From NCBI GenBank assembly GCA_026386995.1, contig JAPLMO010000395.1, positions 1 to 15,333 on the forward strand: a stretch of DNA of 15,333 nucleotides. The letters run 5' to 3'. The stretch is from Planctomycetota bacterium. GTDB taxonomy: Bacteria > Planctomycetota > Phycisphaerae > FEN-1346. A program made the position numbers and the translations under genes. Below the pieces are notes generated by a model. It saw nothing but the letters and a program-made list of their open reading frames with translations. It ran no database searches and was not told the DNA's origin. Within the stretch, counting starts at the first letter, position 1; every line of letters begins with the position of its first letter. This document shows positions 6,568 to 14,470 of this stretch, piece by piece.

Positions 6568-9500
6568 TGGCACGTTTTGACTCCATCGGCGCCTTCGGCC
6601 AGTGGCAGGAGCAACTCAAGGCCGCCCTTGATCCGAAGCGGAAGGAAATCACCATATGCGGCGGTACGGGATGCAGCGCCTTCGGTTCGTCCGACGTGCA
6701 GCACGCCTTCGAGGAGGAACTCAAGCGCCGCGGCCTGGCGGATGCCATTCTCGTCAAACGCACCGGCTGTCATGGCTTCTGCGAGAAGGGGCCCGTCATC
6801 ATTATCCTTCCCGAGAAGTTCTTCTACCCGAACGTCCAGGTGGAGGACGTGCCCGAGATTGTGGAGAAGACCGTTCTTCACGGCAAGGCGATCCGGCGCC
6901 TTCTTTATGTGGATCCCGCCACCGGCAAGAAGATTGTTCGCGATCACGATGTGCCATTCTACGCGAAGCAGCAGCGTTCTGTGTTCCGGCTCAACGGCAT
7001 TATCGATCCGGTCAGCCTTGAAGATTACGTGGCGCGCGACGGCTATGCGGCCGCCGTCAAGGCCCTGGCAGAGATGACGCCCGACCAGGTGATCGCCGAG
7101 GTCACGGCCTCCGGCCTGCGCGGGCGCGGCGGGGCGGGCTTTCCCACGGGCCGCAAGTGGCAGTTTGCCCGCGCATCGCCCGGCGACACCAAGTATGTCG
7201 TCTGCAACGCCGACGAGGGCGACCCCGGGGCGTTCATGGACCGCAGTCTCCTGGAAGGCACCCCGCACGCGATTCTCGAGGGCATGATCATCGCCGCGTA
7301 TGCCATCGGGGCGGCGCACGGCATCATCTACGCTCGAGCCGAGTACCCCCTGGCGGTGCGCAACAGCGAGATCGCCATTCAGCAGGGGCGCGACGCCGGC
7401 CTCCTGGGCGAGAATATCCTTGGCACGGGCTTCAACTTCGACATTGATATTCACATGGGCGCCGGCGCGTTTGTCTGCGGCGAGGAGACCGCCCTGATCG
7501 CCTCGCTCGATGGCAAGCGCGGCATGCCGCGCCCGCGCCCGCCGTTTCCGGCGGTCAGCGGATACCGCGGCAGGCCCACCAACATCAACAATGTTGAGAC
7601 GTTTGCCAACGTGCCGCTCATCATTCTCAAAGGCAAGGACTGGTACAGTGCCATTGGCACGGAAGGCTCCAAGGGAACCAAGATTTTTGCCCTTGCAGGC
7701 AAGGTGAACAACACAGGCCTTGTGGAAGTGCCGATGGGGGCGACCCTGCGGCAGATCGTGTTTGACATCGGCGGCGGCATTCCGCGCGGACGCAAGTTCA
7801 AGGGCGCCCAGATGGGCGGCCCGTCGGGTGGATGCGTCTCCGCGCGGTACCTCGACCTCCCGATCGACTACGATTCCGTCCAGAAGATCGGCGCCATCAT
7901 GGGCTCCGGCGGCCTCATCGTCATGGACGAGGCCACCTGCATGGTCGACATCGCCCGGTTCTTCACCGACTTCTGCCAGAAGGAATCGTGCGGCAAGTGC
8001 GCTCCGTGCCGCGTGGGTACCCGCCGAATGCTGGAGATCCTCACCCGAATTACGCAAGGCCAGGGGAAGATGGAGGACATCGACCGTCTGCAGGAACTGG
8101 GCGAGATGATCAAGGAGGCGTCGCTCTGCGGTCTGGGGCAGACCGCGCCGAATCCCGTCCTTTCTACCATCCGGCACTTCCGCGATGAGTACGAGGCCCA
8201 CATCCGCGAGAAGCGATGCCCGTCGCACGCCTGCGAGGCGCTTGCCCCGATGGCCTGCACGAGCGCGTGCCCGGCCCATGTGAACGTGCCGCAGTACGTC
8301 GCGCTCATCGCCGAGGGCCGCTTTGCCGACGCTCTCGACGTGATCCGTCGCCGCAACCCGTTCGCCTCGGTCTGCGGCCGTGCGTGCCACCATCCGTGCG
8401 AGATGTACTGCCGCCGCGGCGATATGGACCAGCCCGTGGCCATCCGGCATCTGAAACGCTTCGTCTCGGACCGCGCCAAGGACGCCCAGCCGCCGAAGTG
8501 GCAGGGCCCCCGCCGCGGCAAGGTGGCGATCATCGGAGCCGGCCCGGCGGGACTGACGGCCGCGTACTTCCTGGCCATCATGGGCCGCGAGGTCAAGGTC
8601 TTCGAGTCGCTGCCCGTGGCCGGCGGCATGTTGGCGGTCGGCGTGCCGGAGTATCGGCTGCCGCGCGCGGCCCTCAATCGCGACATCGACTACATCCGCC
8701 GCGCGGGCGTCGAGATAGAACTCAACCATCGCGTCGGCTCGCTCCATGAACTCCGCGACGGCGGCTACAACGCCGTCTTCGTCGCCAGCGGGGCCCACGC
8801 CAGCATCCGCCTGGACGTTCCGGGCGCAACGGCCGAGGGCGTGCACGATGCCATCGCCTTCCTTCGCCGCGTGACGCTCGGTGAGATCAAGGAACTTTCC
8901 GGCCGCGTGATCGTCATCGGCGGCGGGAACGCCGCCATCGACGCCGCGCGGGCCGCCCAGCGCCTCGGGGCCGATCCGGTCACGATCCTGTACCGCCGCA
9001 CGCGCGAGGAGATGCCGGCGCTGCGCGAGGAGATCGAGGACGCGATCCTCGAGGGCGTCGACATCCGCTACCTCGTCGCGCCGATGGAAATCCAGGGCGA
9101 CGGCCGCGTCCGCTCCGTCCGCTGCCAGGAGATGGAACTCGGCCCCGCCGACGAGGGCGGCCGACGCCGGCCCGTCCCGAAGCCCGGCAGCGAGCAGGTT
9201 TTCCCGACCGACCACGTGATCGTGGCGGTCGGCCAGGCGCCGGAACTGGACTTCGCGTCGTCCGACGGCCGCCTCGTGGTGACCAAGGGCAAGGTCCGCG
9301 TCGACCCCGTCACGCAGCAGGCCGGCGAGGGCGTTTTCATGGGCGGCGATGCCGCCACCGGCGCCGCCACGATTGTTGAAGCGATCGCCGCCGGGCAGCG
9401 TGCGGCCCAGGCGATCGACATCTTCCTCGGCGGCAAGGGCGAACTGCCGGCCGACACGGGCTTGGCGTCGCCCGGCAAGCCCGAGGATGCCGAGGCCGCC

Positions 9501-9635
9501 GAGGCCCCGCGCCAGCCGGTCCGCGAGATGCCGCTTGCGAAGCGCCGCGGGAATTTCTGCGAGGTCATCAAGGGTTACTCGCTGGCGGCCGCCTGCTCCG
9601 AGGCGCGGCGGTGCCTGCGGTGCGACTTGGAATAA
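6567..9635 (+). CDS. nuoF: NuoF/HydB-like NADH-flavin subunit fused to GltD/NfnB-like FAD-NADPH subunit
   Basis: One 1022-residue chain contains two flavoenzymes. Residues 1-115 form a thioredoxin-like [2Fe-2S] domain (C31, C36, C68, C72), as in HydB. Residues of about 145-540 are NuoF. They include the FMN/NADH loop GLRGRGGAGFPTG (183-195), NADEGDPGAFMDR, an SLBB region, and an N3-type [4Fe-4S] site C475-x2-C478-x2-C481 plus C521. At CPSHAC (551-556), where HydB proteins normally pass into a ferredoxin domain, the chain instead becomes a GltD/NfnB N-terminus. That part has Cys sets 551/556/564/568 and 603/607/611/615, an FAD loop GAGPAG (657-662), an NADPH loop GGGNAA (785-790) with YRRTREEMPA, and the closing FAD motif GVFMGGDAATG. 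It ends in a CLRC motif. Predicted role: exchange electrons between NADH, NADPH and the formate dehydrogenase. The symbol marks only the first half. Confidence 0.92.
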   Translation: MARFDSIGAFGQWQEQLKAALDPKRKEITICGGTGCSAFGSSDVQHAFEEELKRRGLADAILVKRTGCHGFCEKGPVIIILPEKFFYPNVQVEDVPEIVEKTVLHGKAIRRLLYVDPATGKKIVRDHDVPFYAKQQRSVFRLNGIIDPVSLEDYVARDGYAAAVKALAEMTPDQVIAEVTASGLRGRGGAGFPTGRKWQFARASPGDTKYVVCNADEGDPGAFMDRSLLEGTPHAILEGMIIAAYAIGAAHGIIYARAEYPLAVRNSEIAIQQGRDAGLLGENILGTGFNFDIDIHMGAGAFVCGEETALIASLDGKRGMPRPRPPFPAVSGYRGRPTNINNVETFANVPLIILKGKDWYSAIGTEGSKGTKIFALAGKVNNTGLVEVPMGATLRQIVFDIGGGIPRGRKFKGAQMGGPSGGCVSARYLDLPIDYDSVQKIGAIMGSGGLIVMDEATCMVDIARFFTDFCQKESCGKCAPCRVGTRRMLEILTRITQGQGKMEDIDRLQELGEMIKEASLCGLGQTAPNPVLSTIRHFRDEYEAHIREKRCPSHACEALAPMACTSACPAHVNVPQYVALIAEGRFADALDVIRRRNPFASVCGRACHHPCEMYCRRGDMDQPVAIRHLKRFVSDRAKDAQPPKWQGPRRGKVAIIGAGPAGLTAAYFLAIMGREVKVFESLPVAGGMLAVGVPEYRLPRAALNRDIDYIRRAGVEIELNHRVGSLHELRDGGYNAVFVASGAHASIRLDVPGATAEGVHDAIAFLRRVTLGEIKELSGRVIVIGGGNAAIDAARAAQRLGADPVTILYRRTREEMPALREEIEDAILEGVDIRYLVAPMEIQGDGRVRSVRCQEMELGPADEGGRRRPVPKPGSEQVFPTDHVIVAVGQAPELDFASSDGRLVVTKGKVRVDPVTQQAGEGVFMGGDAATGAATIVEAIAAGQRAAQAIDIFLGGKGELPADTGLASPGKPEDAEAAEAPRQPVREMPLAKRRGNFCEVIKGYSLAAACSEARRCLRCDLE

Positions 9636-9656
9636 CGGATTGCCAGGGGCTTTCTT

Positions 9657-12356
9657 ATGGCTGACGAAGTCTCCGTAACGATTGACGGCCGCCAGGTCGC
9701 CGCGGCGAAGGGCGCGACCGTCTTTCTGGCCGCGCGCCAGGCGGGCATCGACATCCCGCACCTCTGCTACGACCCCGTGCTGGGCCTTGAGCCGACGAGT
9801 TCCTGCCGCCTGTGCGTCGTGGAAGTGCAGGGCGCCCGCGCGCCCGTGCCGTCGTGCTCGTACCCGGTGGCCCAGGGCATGGTCGTCCAGACCGACACGC
9901 CGCGCCTGCGCGAAATCCGTCGGATGGTGCTGGAACTCCTCCTCTCGGACCACCCGCACGACTGTCTGACGTGCGAGAAGTCCGGGGCCTGCGACCTTCA
10001 GAAGTATGCCTATGCGTTCGGCATCAAGGAATCGCGGTTCGCCGGCGCGCCGGTGGCCACGATCCCGGTGCAGGACGGCCCGGCCATCGTGTACGACCGC
10101 TCCAAGTGCATCCTGTGCGGCCGGTGCATCCAGGTGTGCCACAACGTGCAGGCCTCGGGGGCGGTGGACTTCTACGGCCGCGGGTTCGACACGTGCGTGA
10201 GTTTGCCCCCCGGCGTGTCGCGCGAGGAGTCGGTCTGCGCCGAGTGTGGCAACTGCGTCGACGTCTGCCCCACGGGGGCGCTCTCGTACGCCGGGTCGCA
10301 GGGCAAGGGCCGCCAGTGGGAGTTCCGGCAGGTCCGCACCGTCTGCCCTTACTGCGGCTGCGGGTGCACGCTGGTCCTGAACGTCCACGAGGGCCGCATC
10401 ATCAATATCACGGGCGAGCCCGGCACGGGCCCGACGGCGGGCCTCCTGTGCGTCAAGGGCCGTTTCGGGACCGACTTCATCGGCCACGAGGAGCGGCTCG
10501 CCAAGCCCCTGGTGCGCAAGGGCGGCGAACTGGTGCCGGTGGAGTGGGAGGAGGCGCTGGCGTATGAGGCCGAGCGCCTCACCAAGATACGCAAGGAATT
10601 CGGCGCGGACGCCATCGGCGGCTTCGCCTCCGCCAAATGCACGAACGAAGAGAACTACGTCTTCCAGAAGTTCATGCGGGCCGCCGTCGGCACGAACAAC
10701 GTGGACCATTGCGCGCGGCTATGCCACGCTTCGACCGTCGCGGGCCTGGCGAAGGCCTTCGGCTCGGGCGCGATGACCAACTCCGTCGAGGACCTGGGCA
10801 AGGCCGGCGCGATCTTCGTCATCGGCTCCAACACGACCGAGTGCCACCCCGTCATCGGCGCGGCCATCAAGCGAGCGGTCCTCAAGAACAAGACGCCCCT
10901 GATTGTCGCCGACCCGCGGACGATCGAACTGACGGAACTGGCCGTCCTGCACCTGCGGCACAGGGGCGGCACGGACGTGGCCCTCATCAACGCCCTGGCC
11001 CACGTCATTATCAAGGAGGGCCTGGCCGACCGCGCGTTCATCGACGAGCGGACCGAGGGCTTCGAGGACCTCCGCAAGGCCGTCGAGCCGTACACTCCCG
11101 AGATGGCCGCCAAGATCACGGGCGTCCCGGCCGAAAAAATCGTCGAGGCCGCCCGCATATACGCCCGCGCCACGGCCGCTTCCATCGTTTACTCGATGGG
11201 CATCACGCAGCACACCACCGGCACCGACAACGTTCTGGCGCTGGCGAACCTGGCGATGCTCACGGGCAACGTCGGCAAACCAGGCGCGGGCGTCAACGCC
11301 CTGCGCGGCCAGAACAACGTCCAGGGCGCGTGCGACGTCGGGTGCCTGCCGACCGATTACCCCGGTTACCAGAAGGTGGCCGACGAGGCGGCCCGCGCGA
11401 AGTTCTCAAAGGCCTGGGGTGTTCCGCTCCCGGCCAAGCCCGGCCTGACGGTGACCGAAACGATCGTTGCCGCCGCCGACGGCAAACTCCGCGCCCTCTA
11501 CGTCATGGGCGAAAACCCGATGCTCAGCGACCCCGACCAGCATCACGTCGAGGAGGCCCTCCGCAAACTGGACTTTCTCGTCGTCCAGGACATCTTCCTG
11601 ACGGAAACCGCGCAACTTGCGCACGTGGTCCTGCCGGCCGCCGCCTTCGCCGAGAAGGACGGCACGTTCACGAGCACCGAGCGGCGCGTCCAACGCGTCC
11701 GCAAAGGCATCGAGCCGCCGGGCGAGGCGCGGCAGGACTGGCAGATCGTAAGCGACCTTTCGCGACGCCTCGGCTACAAGATGGAGTACGCCGACCCCGC
11801 GGCCATCATGGACGAACTCGCCTCCGTCTCGCCGATCTACGGCGGCCTCACGCTCGCGCGGCTGGAGCAGGGCGGCATCCAGTGGCCGTGCCCCACGCGC
11901 GATCACCCGGGGACGCCGATCCTGCACATCGGCAAGTTCTCGCGCGGCAAGGGGAAGTTCCACCCGGTCGAGTACATTCCGCCGAAGGAACTGCCCGATG
12001 CCCAGTACCCGTTCCTCCTGGCCACGGGGCGCATCCTTCAGCACTTCCACACCGGCTCGATGTCGCGCCGGTCCGACGTGCTGGCCAACCTCGTCTCGGT
12101 CGGCGGGATCGAGATTCACCCCGACGACGCCGCGCGCCTGGGCATCCGCGACACGCAGGCGGTGCGCGTGACGTCGCGCCGCGGCGAGATCGAGATCGCC
12201 GCCCACGTGACCGACCGCGTCTCGCCCGGCACGGTGTTCCTGGCGTTCCACTTTGCCGAGGCGCCCGCGAACCGGCTGACCATAGCGGCCCTCGATCCGG
12301 TCGCGAAGATCCCCGAGTTCAAGGTCTGTGCCGTCAGGATCGCGCCATGTCCGTAA
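9657..12356 (+). CDS. fdhA: Formate dehydrogenase catalytic subunit, NuoG-like N-terminus, Cys form
   Basis: This 899-residue molybdopterin oxidoreductase interconverts formate and CO2. The N-terminus is NuoG/HydA-like. It has a [2Fe-2S] site (C37, C50, C53, C67), a His-Cys [4Fe-4S] site (H99, C103, C106, C112), and two ferredoxin-type [4Fe-4S] clusters (C151/154/157/161 and C194/197/200/204). The catalytic domain begins with its own [4Fe-4S] set, C230-x2-C233-x3-C237 and C265, followed by K267. The active site reads VDHCARLCHAS, with C356 (TGC at 10722-10724) where selenoenzymes have Sec, followed by His357. The C-terminal region (from about 760) is the molydop-binding domain. Length is close to that of clostridial NADPH-linked formate dehydrogenases. 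There is no Tat signal or membrane segment, so it is cytoplasmic. AGGGG at 9645-9649 precedes the ATG. Whether Mo or W is used cannot be told from sequence. Confidence 0.95.
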   Translation: MADEVSVTIDGRQVAAAKGATVFLAARQAGIDIPHLCYDPVLGLEPTSSCRLCVVEVQGARAPVPSCSYPVAQGMVVQTDTPRLREIRRMVLELLLSDHPHDCLTCEKSGACDLQKYAYAFGIKESRFAGAPVATIPVQDGPAIVYDRSKCILCGRCIQVCHNVQASGAVDFYGRGFDTCVSLPPGVSREESVCAECGNCVDVCPTGALSYAGSQGKGRQWEFRQVRTVCPYCGCGCTLVLNVHEGRIINITGEPGTGPTAGLLCVKGRFGTDFIGHEERLAKPLVRKGGELVPVEWEEALAYEAERLTKIRKEFGADAIGGFASAKCTNEENYVFQKFMRAAVGTNNVDHCARLCHASTVAGLAKAFGSGAMTNSVEDLGKAGAIFVIGSNTTECHPVIGAAIKRAVLKNKTPLIVADPRTIELTELAVLHLRHRGGTDVALINALAHVIIKEGLADRAFIDERTEGFEDLRKAVEPYTPEMAAKITGVPAEKIVEAARIYARATAASIVYSMGITQHTTGTDNVLALANLAMLTGNVGKPGAGVNALRGQNNVQGACDVGCLPTDYPGYQKVADEAARAKFSKAWGVPLPAKPGLTVTETIVAAADGKLRALYVMGENPMLSDPDQHHVEEALRKLDFLVVQDIFLTETAQLAHVVLPAAAFAEKDGTFTSTERRVQRVRKGIEPPGEARQDWQIVSDLSRRLGYKMEYADPAAIMDELASVSPIYGGLTLARLEQGGIQWPCPTRDHPGTPILHIGKFSRGKGKFHPVEYIPPKELPDAQYPFLLATGRILQHFHTGSMSRRSDVLANLVSVGGIEIHPDDAARLGIRDTQAVRVTSRRGEIEIAAHVTDRVSPGTVFLAFHFAEAPANRLTIAALDPVAKIPEFKVCAVRIAPCP

Positions 12357-13120
12357 AGCGCACGGTTCCGGTCTGGCGGGTTGGGCCGGGCGGGCCCGAG
12401 CACTCGGTCATCGAGGAGGCCGTAATCGAGATCGTCCTCGGCGGCCGCACGCTGGTCCGGGCGGGCTGTCTGCCGGAGGCGCTCGATGATTTCGCGCTGG
12501 GGTTCCTTGCTTCCGAAGGGCTTATCAAGGGCCCGGCCGACGTGGAGTCGCTGGCCGTCTCGCTCCCCGAAAAGAGAATCGATATCCGTGCCGCCGTTGA
12601 CCCGGACCTGCTCGTAAAGTTCCGCGAGCGCCTTGCCCTGAGCACCGGCTGCGGCCGCGGCGCATCGGGGGCGGCGGAAGGGCTGCCGCGCGTGGAGTCG
12701 CGGGCGACGTTCAGCCCCGACGACCTCTCCGCCCGCATGAAGGAGATGGACCGCGCCTCGACGCTTTTCCGCGAGACCGGCGGCGTCCACGCGGCTGCGG
12801 CGACCGACGGCCGCACGCTCGTGGCTTTTGCCGAGGACCTCGGCCGCCACAACGCGGTCGATAAAGTCCTCGGCCTATGCCTGCGGCAGGGCATCGCGCT
12901 GGGCGGCCTCGCGATCCTCTCGACCGGCCGCCTGAGCGGCGACATCCTGGCCAAGGCCGCGCGGGTCGGCGTGCCGCTGGTCGCCAGCCGCGGGGCGGTC
13001 ACGTCGCTGGCCATCGAAATCGCCGGCCCGGCCGACATTGCGGCGGTCGGCTTCGCCCGCGCCGGCCGGATGAACGTCTACACGGCCCCCTGGCGCCTGG
13101 GCTTGGCCGCGCCGAAGTAG
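12347..13120 (+). CDS. fdhD: Formate dehydrogenase sulfur carrier / accessory protein FdhD
   Basis: This 257-residue FdhD passes sulfur from a cysteine desulfurase to the bis-MGD cofactor, a step formate dehydrogenases require. Family marks are EALDDFALGFLASEGLI, RETGGVHAAA, AFAEDLGRHNAVDKVLG, and STGRLSGDILAKAARVGVPLVASRGAVTSLA. The sulfur-relay loop reads TGCGRGASG: C102 is present, but the second position of the CxxC seen in Escherichia coli is Gly105. The start ATG overlaps the end of fdhA by 10 nt, so translation is probably coupled. The gene ends in TAGTAG, which is also the left edge of the following repeat element. Confidence 0.95.
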   Translation: MSVKRTVPVWRVGPGGPEHSVIEEAVIEIVLGGRTLVRAGCLPEALDDFALGFLASEGLIKGPADVESLAVSLPEKRIDIRAAVDPDLLVKFRERLALSTGCGRGASGAAEGLPRVESRATFSPDDLSARMKEMDRASTLFRETGGVHAAAATDGRTLVAFAEDLGRHNAVDKVLGLCLRQGIALGGLAILSTGRLSGDILAKAARVGVPLVASRGAVTSLAIEIAGPADIAAVGFARAGRMNVYTAPWRLGLAAPK

Positions 13121-13221
13121 TAGCCTGTCGCAATTGAATCTGGGGGTGCCACGGCTGCGCAGTTTGCAGCCGTGTATCCCTGCCGACGACCACGGCTGCA
13201 CAAGGCGCAGCCGTGGCACCC
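13118..13221. repeat. REPIN-like inverted repeat element, copy C
   Basis: The arms 13144-13174 and 13191-13221 pair over GGGTGCCACGGCTGCGC (17 bp) and again over a TGCAGCCGTG segment, with a short mismatched patch between. Each arm also folds alone as a CACGGCTGC/GCAGCCGTG hairpin. The left flank 13118-13142 matches the left flank of copy A (21/25, including TAGTAG and AATTGAATCTG). Copies A and C are therefore in the same orientation and both begin at the stop codon of the gene upstream. The remaining 47 nt to moeA hold only its ribosome-binding site. Confidence 0.88.
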
Positions 13222-13268
13222 GCATTATCAAAGTTGAAGGGCCGCTAACGCTGCTTAGGAATGTCAAT

Positions 13269-14462
13269 ATGATCTCGCCTCACGAAGCCCTTGAAATCGT
13301 CCTCAGCGAGGCGCGGCGGCTGGAGGCCGTCCTGGTGCCGCTCGCCGATGCGCTGGGCGGCCGTCTGGCCGAGGCCGCCGTCGCCGACTCCGACCTGCCT
13401 CCTTTCAACAAAAGCGCGATGGACGGTTACGCGGTCCGTGCCGCCGATGTGGCGCGCCTGCCGGCCGAACTGGCGGTGACCGAGGAACTTCCCGCGGGGC
13501 AGTCGCCGACGCGGCCGCTTGAGCCCGGCACGTGCGCGAAGATCATGACCGGCGCGCCGGTCCCGCCGGGGGCCGACCTTGTCGTGCCGGTCGAGGACAC
13601 CGAGCGGCCGGCGGACGGCCGCGTGCGCATCTTGCGGGTGGCGCCCGGCCGGTCTCACATCTGTCCGCGCGGCGAGGACGTGCGGCGCGGCGAGGCCGTG
13701 CTGGAGGCGGGGCGGGTGCTAAGGCCGCAGGAGATCGGCCTCCTGGCAGCGGTCGGGTGCGACCGCGCGGTCATCTACCGGCGGCCGCGAGTCGCGGTAC
13801 TTGCGACAGGCGAGGAACTCGTGTCAGTCTCGGCCGTGCCCGGGCCGGGCCAGATTCGCAACATCAACTCCTCCAGTCTGCTGGCCTGCTGCCGCGCGGC
13901 GGGCGTTCCCGCCGACGACCTGGGCGTCGCGCGCGATGAGAGGGCGGATCTGCGGGCGAAGATTGCCGAGGGCCTTACGCGCGATGTCCTCGTCGTCTCC
14001 GGCGGCGTCAGCATGGGCGAGTGGGACTTCGTGCCGAAAGTCTTTGAGGAAGCCGGCGTGGCGGTCCGTTTTGCGACCGTCAGCATGAAGCCCGGCAAGC
14101 CCACCGTTTTCGGGATGTGCGGCGGGCGGCTCGTCTTCGGCCTGCCGGGGAACCCCGTCTCGACGCTCGTGGGCTTCCGGTGGTTTGTGCGGCCGGCACT
14201 CAGGAAGATGATGGGCCACCCGGACCCGGCGCCCCAACTGCTCGACGCGCGGCTCCTTGCGCCGGTGAAGGCCAAGGACGAGCGGACGACGTTCGTGCCG
14301 GCGGTGCTTCGATATTCGCCGGACGGCTGGGGCGCGACGCCTGTGATCACGCACGGCCCGGCGGACCTCGTGGGCTTCTCGAAGGCCGACGGGCTGATCA
14401 TCCTTGAGCCAGGCGCGTACGAGGCGGGGGCGCGCGTCAAGGCGCTGCCGCTCGATTTCTGA
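13269..14462 (+). CDS. moeA: Molybdopterin molybdenumtransferase MoeA
   Basis: This 397-residue MoeA catalyses insertion of molybdate (or tungstate in related enzymes) into adenylated molybdopterin. It thus makes the cofactor that FdhA needs. Motifs in order: PPFNKSAMDGYAVR (44-57), GTCAKIMTGAPVPPGADLVVPVED (87-110), ICPRGEDVRRGE, VAVLATGEELV (175-185), NINSSSL, VVSGGVSMGEWDFV (242-255), SMKPGKPTVFG, and FGLPGNPVSTLV (290-301). The length is standard. The ATG at 13269 is preceded by TAGGA at 13256-13260 at a normal distance. The frame is open further up to 13134, but that part lies in the repeat element. MoeA homologues are often duplicated for Mo and W, and which one this is cannot be told. 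Confidence 0.95.
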   Translation: MISPHEALEIVLSEARRLEAVLVPLADALGGRLAEAAVADSDLPPFNKSAMDGYAVRAADVARLPAELAVTEELPAGQSPTRPLEPGTCAKIMTGAPVPPGADLVVPVEDTERPADGRVRILRVAPGRSHICPRGEDVRRGEAVLEAGRVLRPQEIGLLAAVGCDRAVIYRRPRVAVLATGEELVSVSAVPGPGQIRNINSSSLLACCRAAGVPADDLGVARDERADLRAKIAEGLTRDVLVVSGGVSMGEWDFVPKVFEEAGVAVRFATVSMKPGKPTVFGMCGGRLVFGLPGNPVSTLVGFRWFVRPALRKMMGHPDPAPQLLDARLLAPVKAKDERTTFVPAVLRYSPDGWGATPVITHGPADLVGFSKADGLIILEPGAYEAGARVKALPLDF

Positions 14463-14470
14463 AGTGCGAG

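Noticed and set aside
6483..10709. A 1408-codon open frame on the - strand across nuoE, the NuoF-GltD fusion and fdhA
   Set aside because: It is the mirror of three confidently identified genes. Its translation is His/Arg/Ala/Asp-rich without any recognisable domain, as expected for antisense frames in high-GC coding DNA.
10722..10724. Selenocysteine codon in fdhA
   Set aside because: The codon is TGC, not TGA, and no in-frame TGA occurs in the gene.
13134..13268. N-terminal extension of MoeA
   Set aside because: It lies within repeat C. The ATG at 13269 has a ribosome-binding site and gives the normal MoeA length.
13121..13268. Moco/Tuco riboswitch before moeA
   Set aside because: The structured part is explained by repeat C, which is shared with unrelated loci. 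Nothing else conserved is visible.
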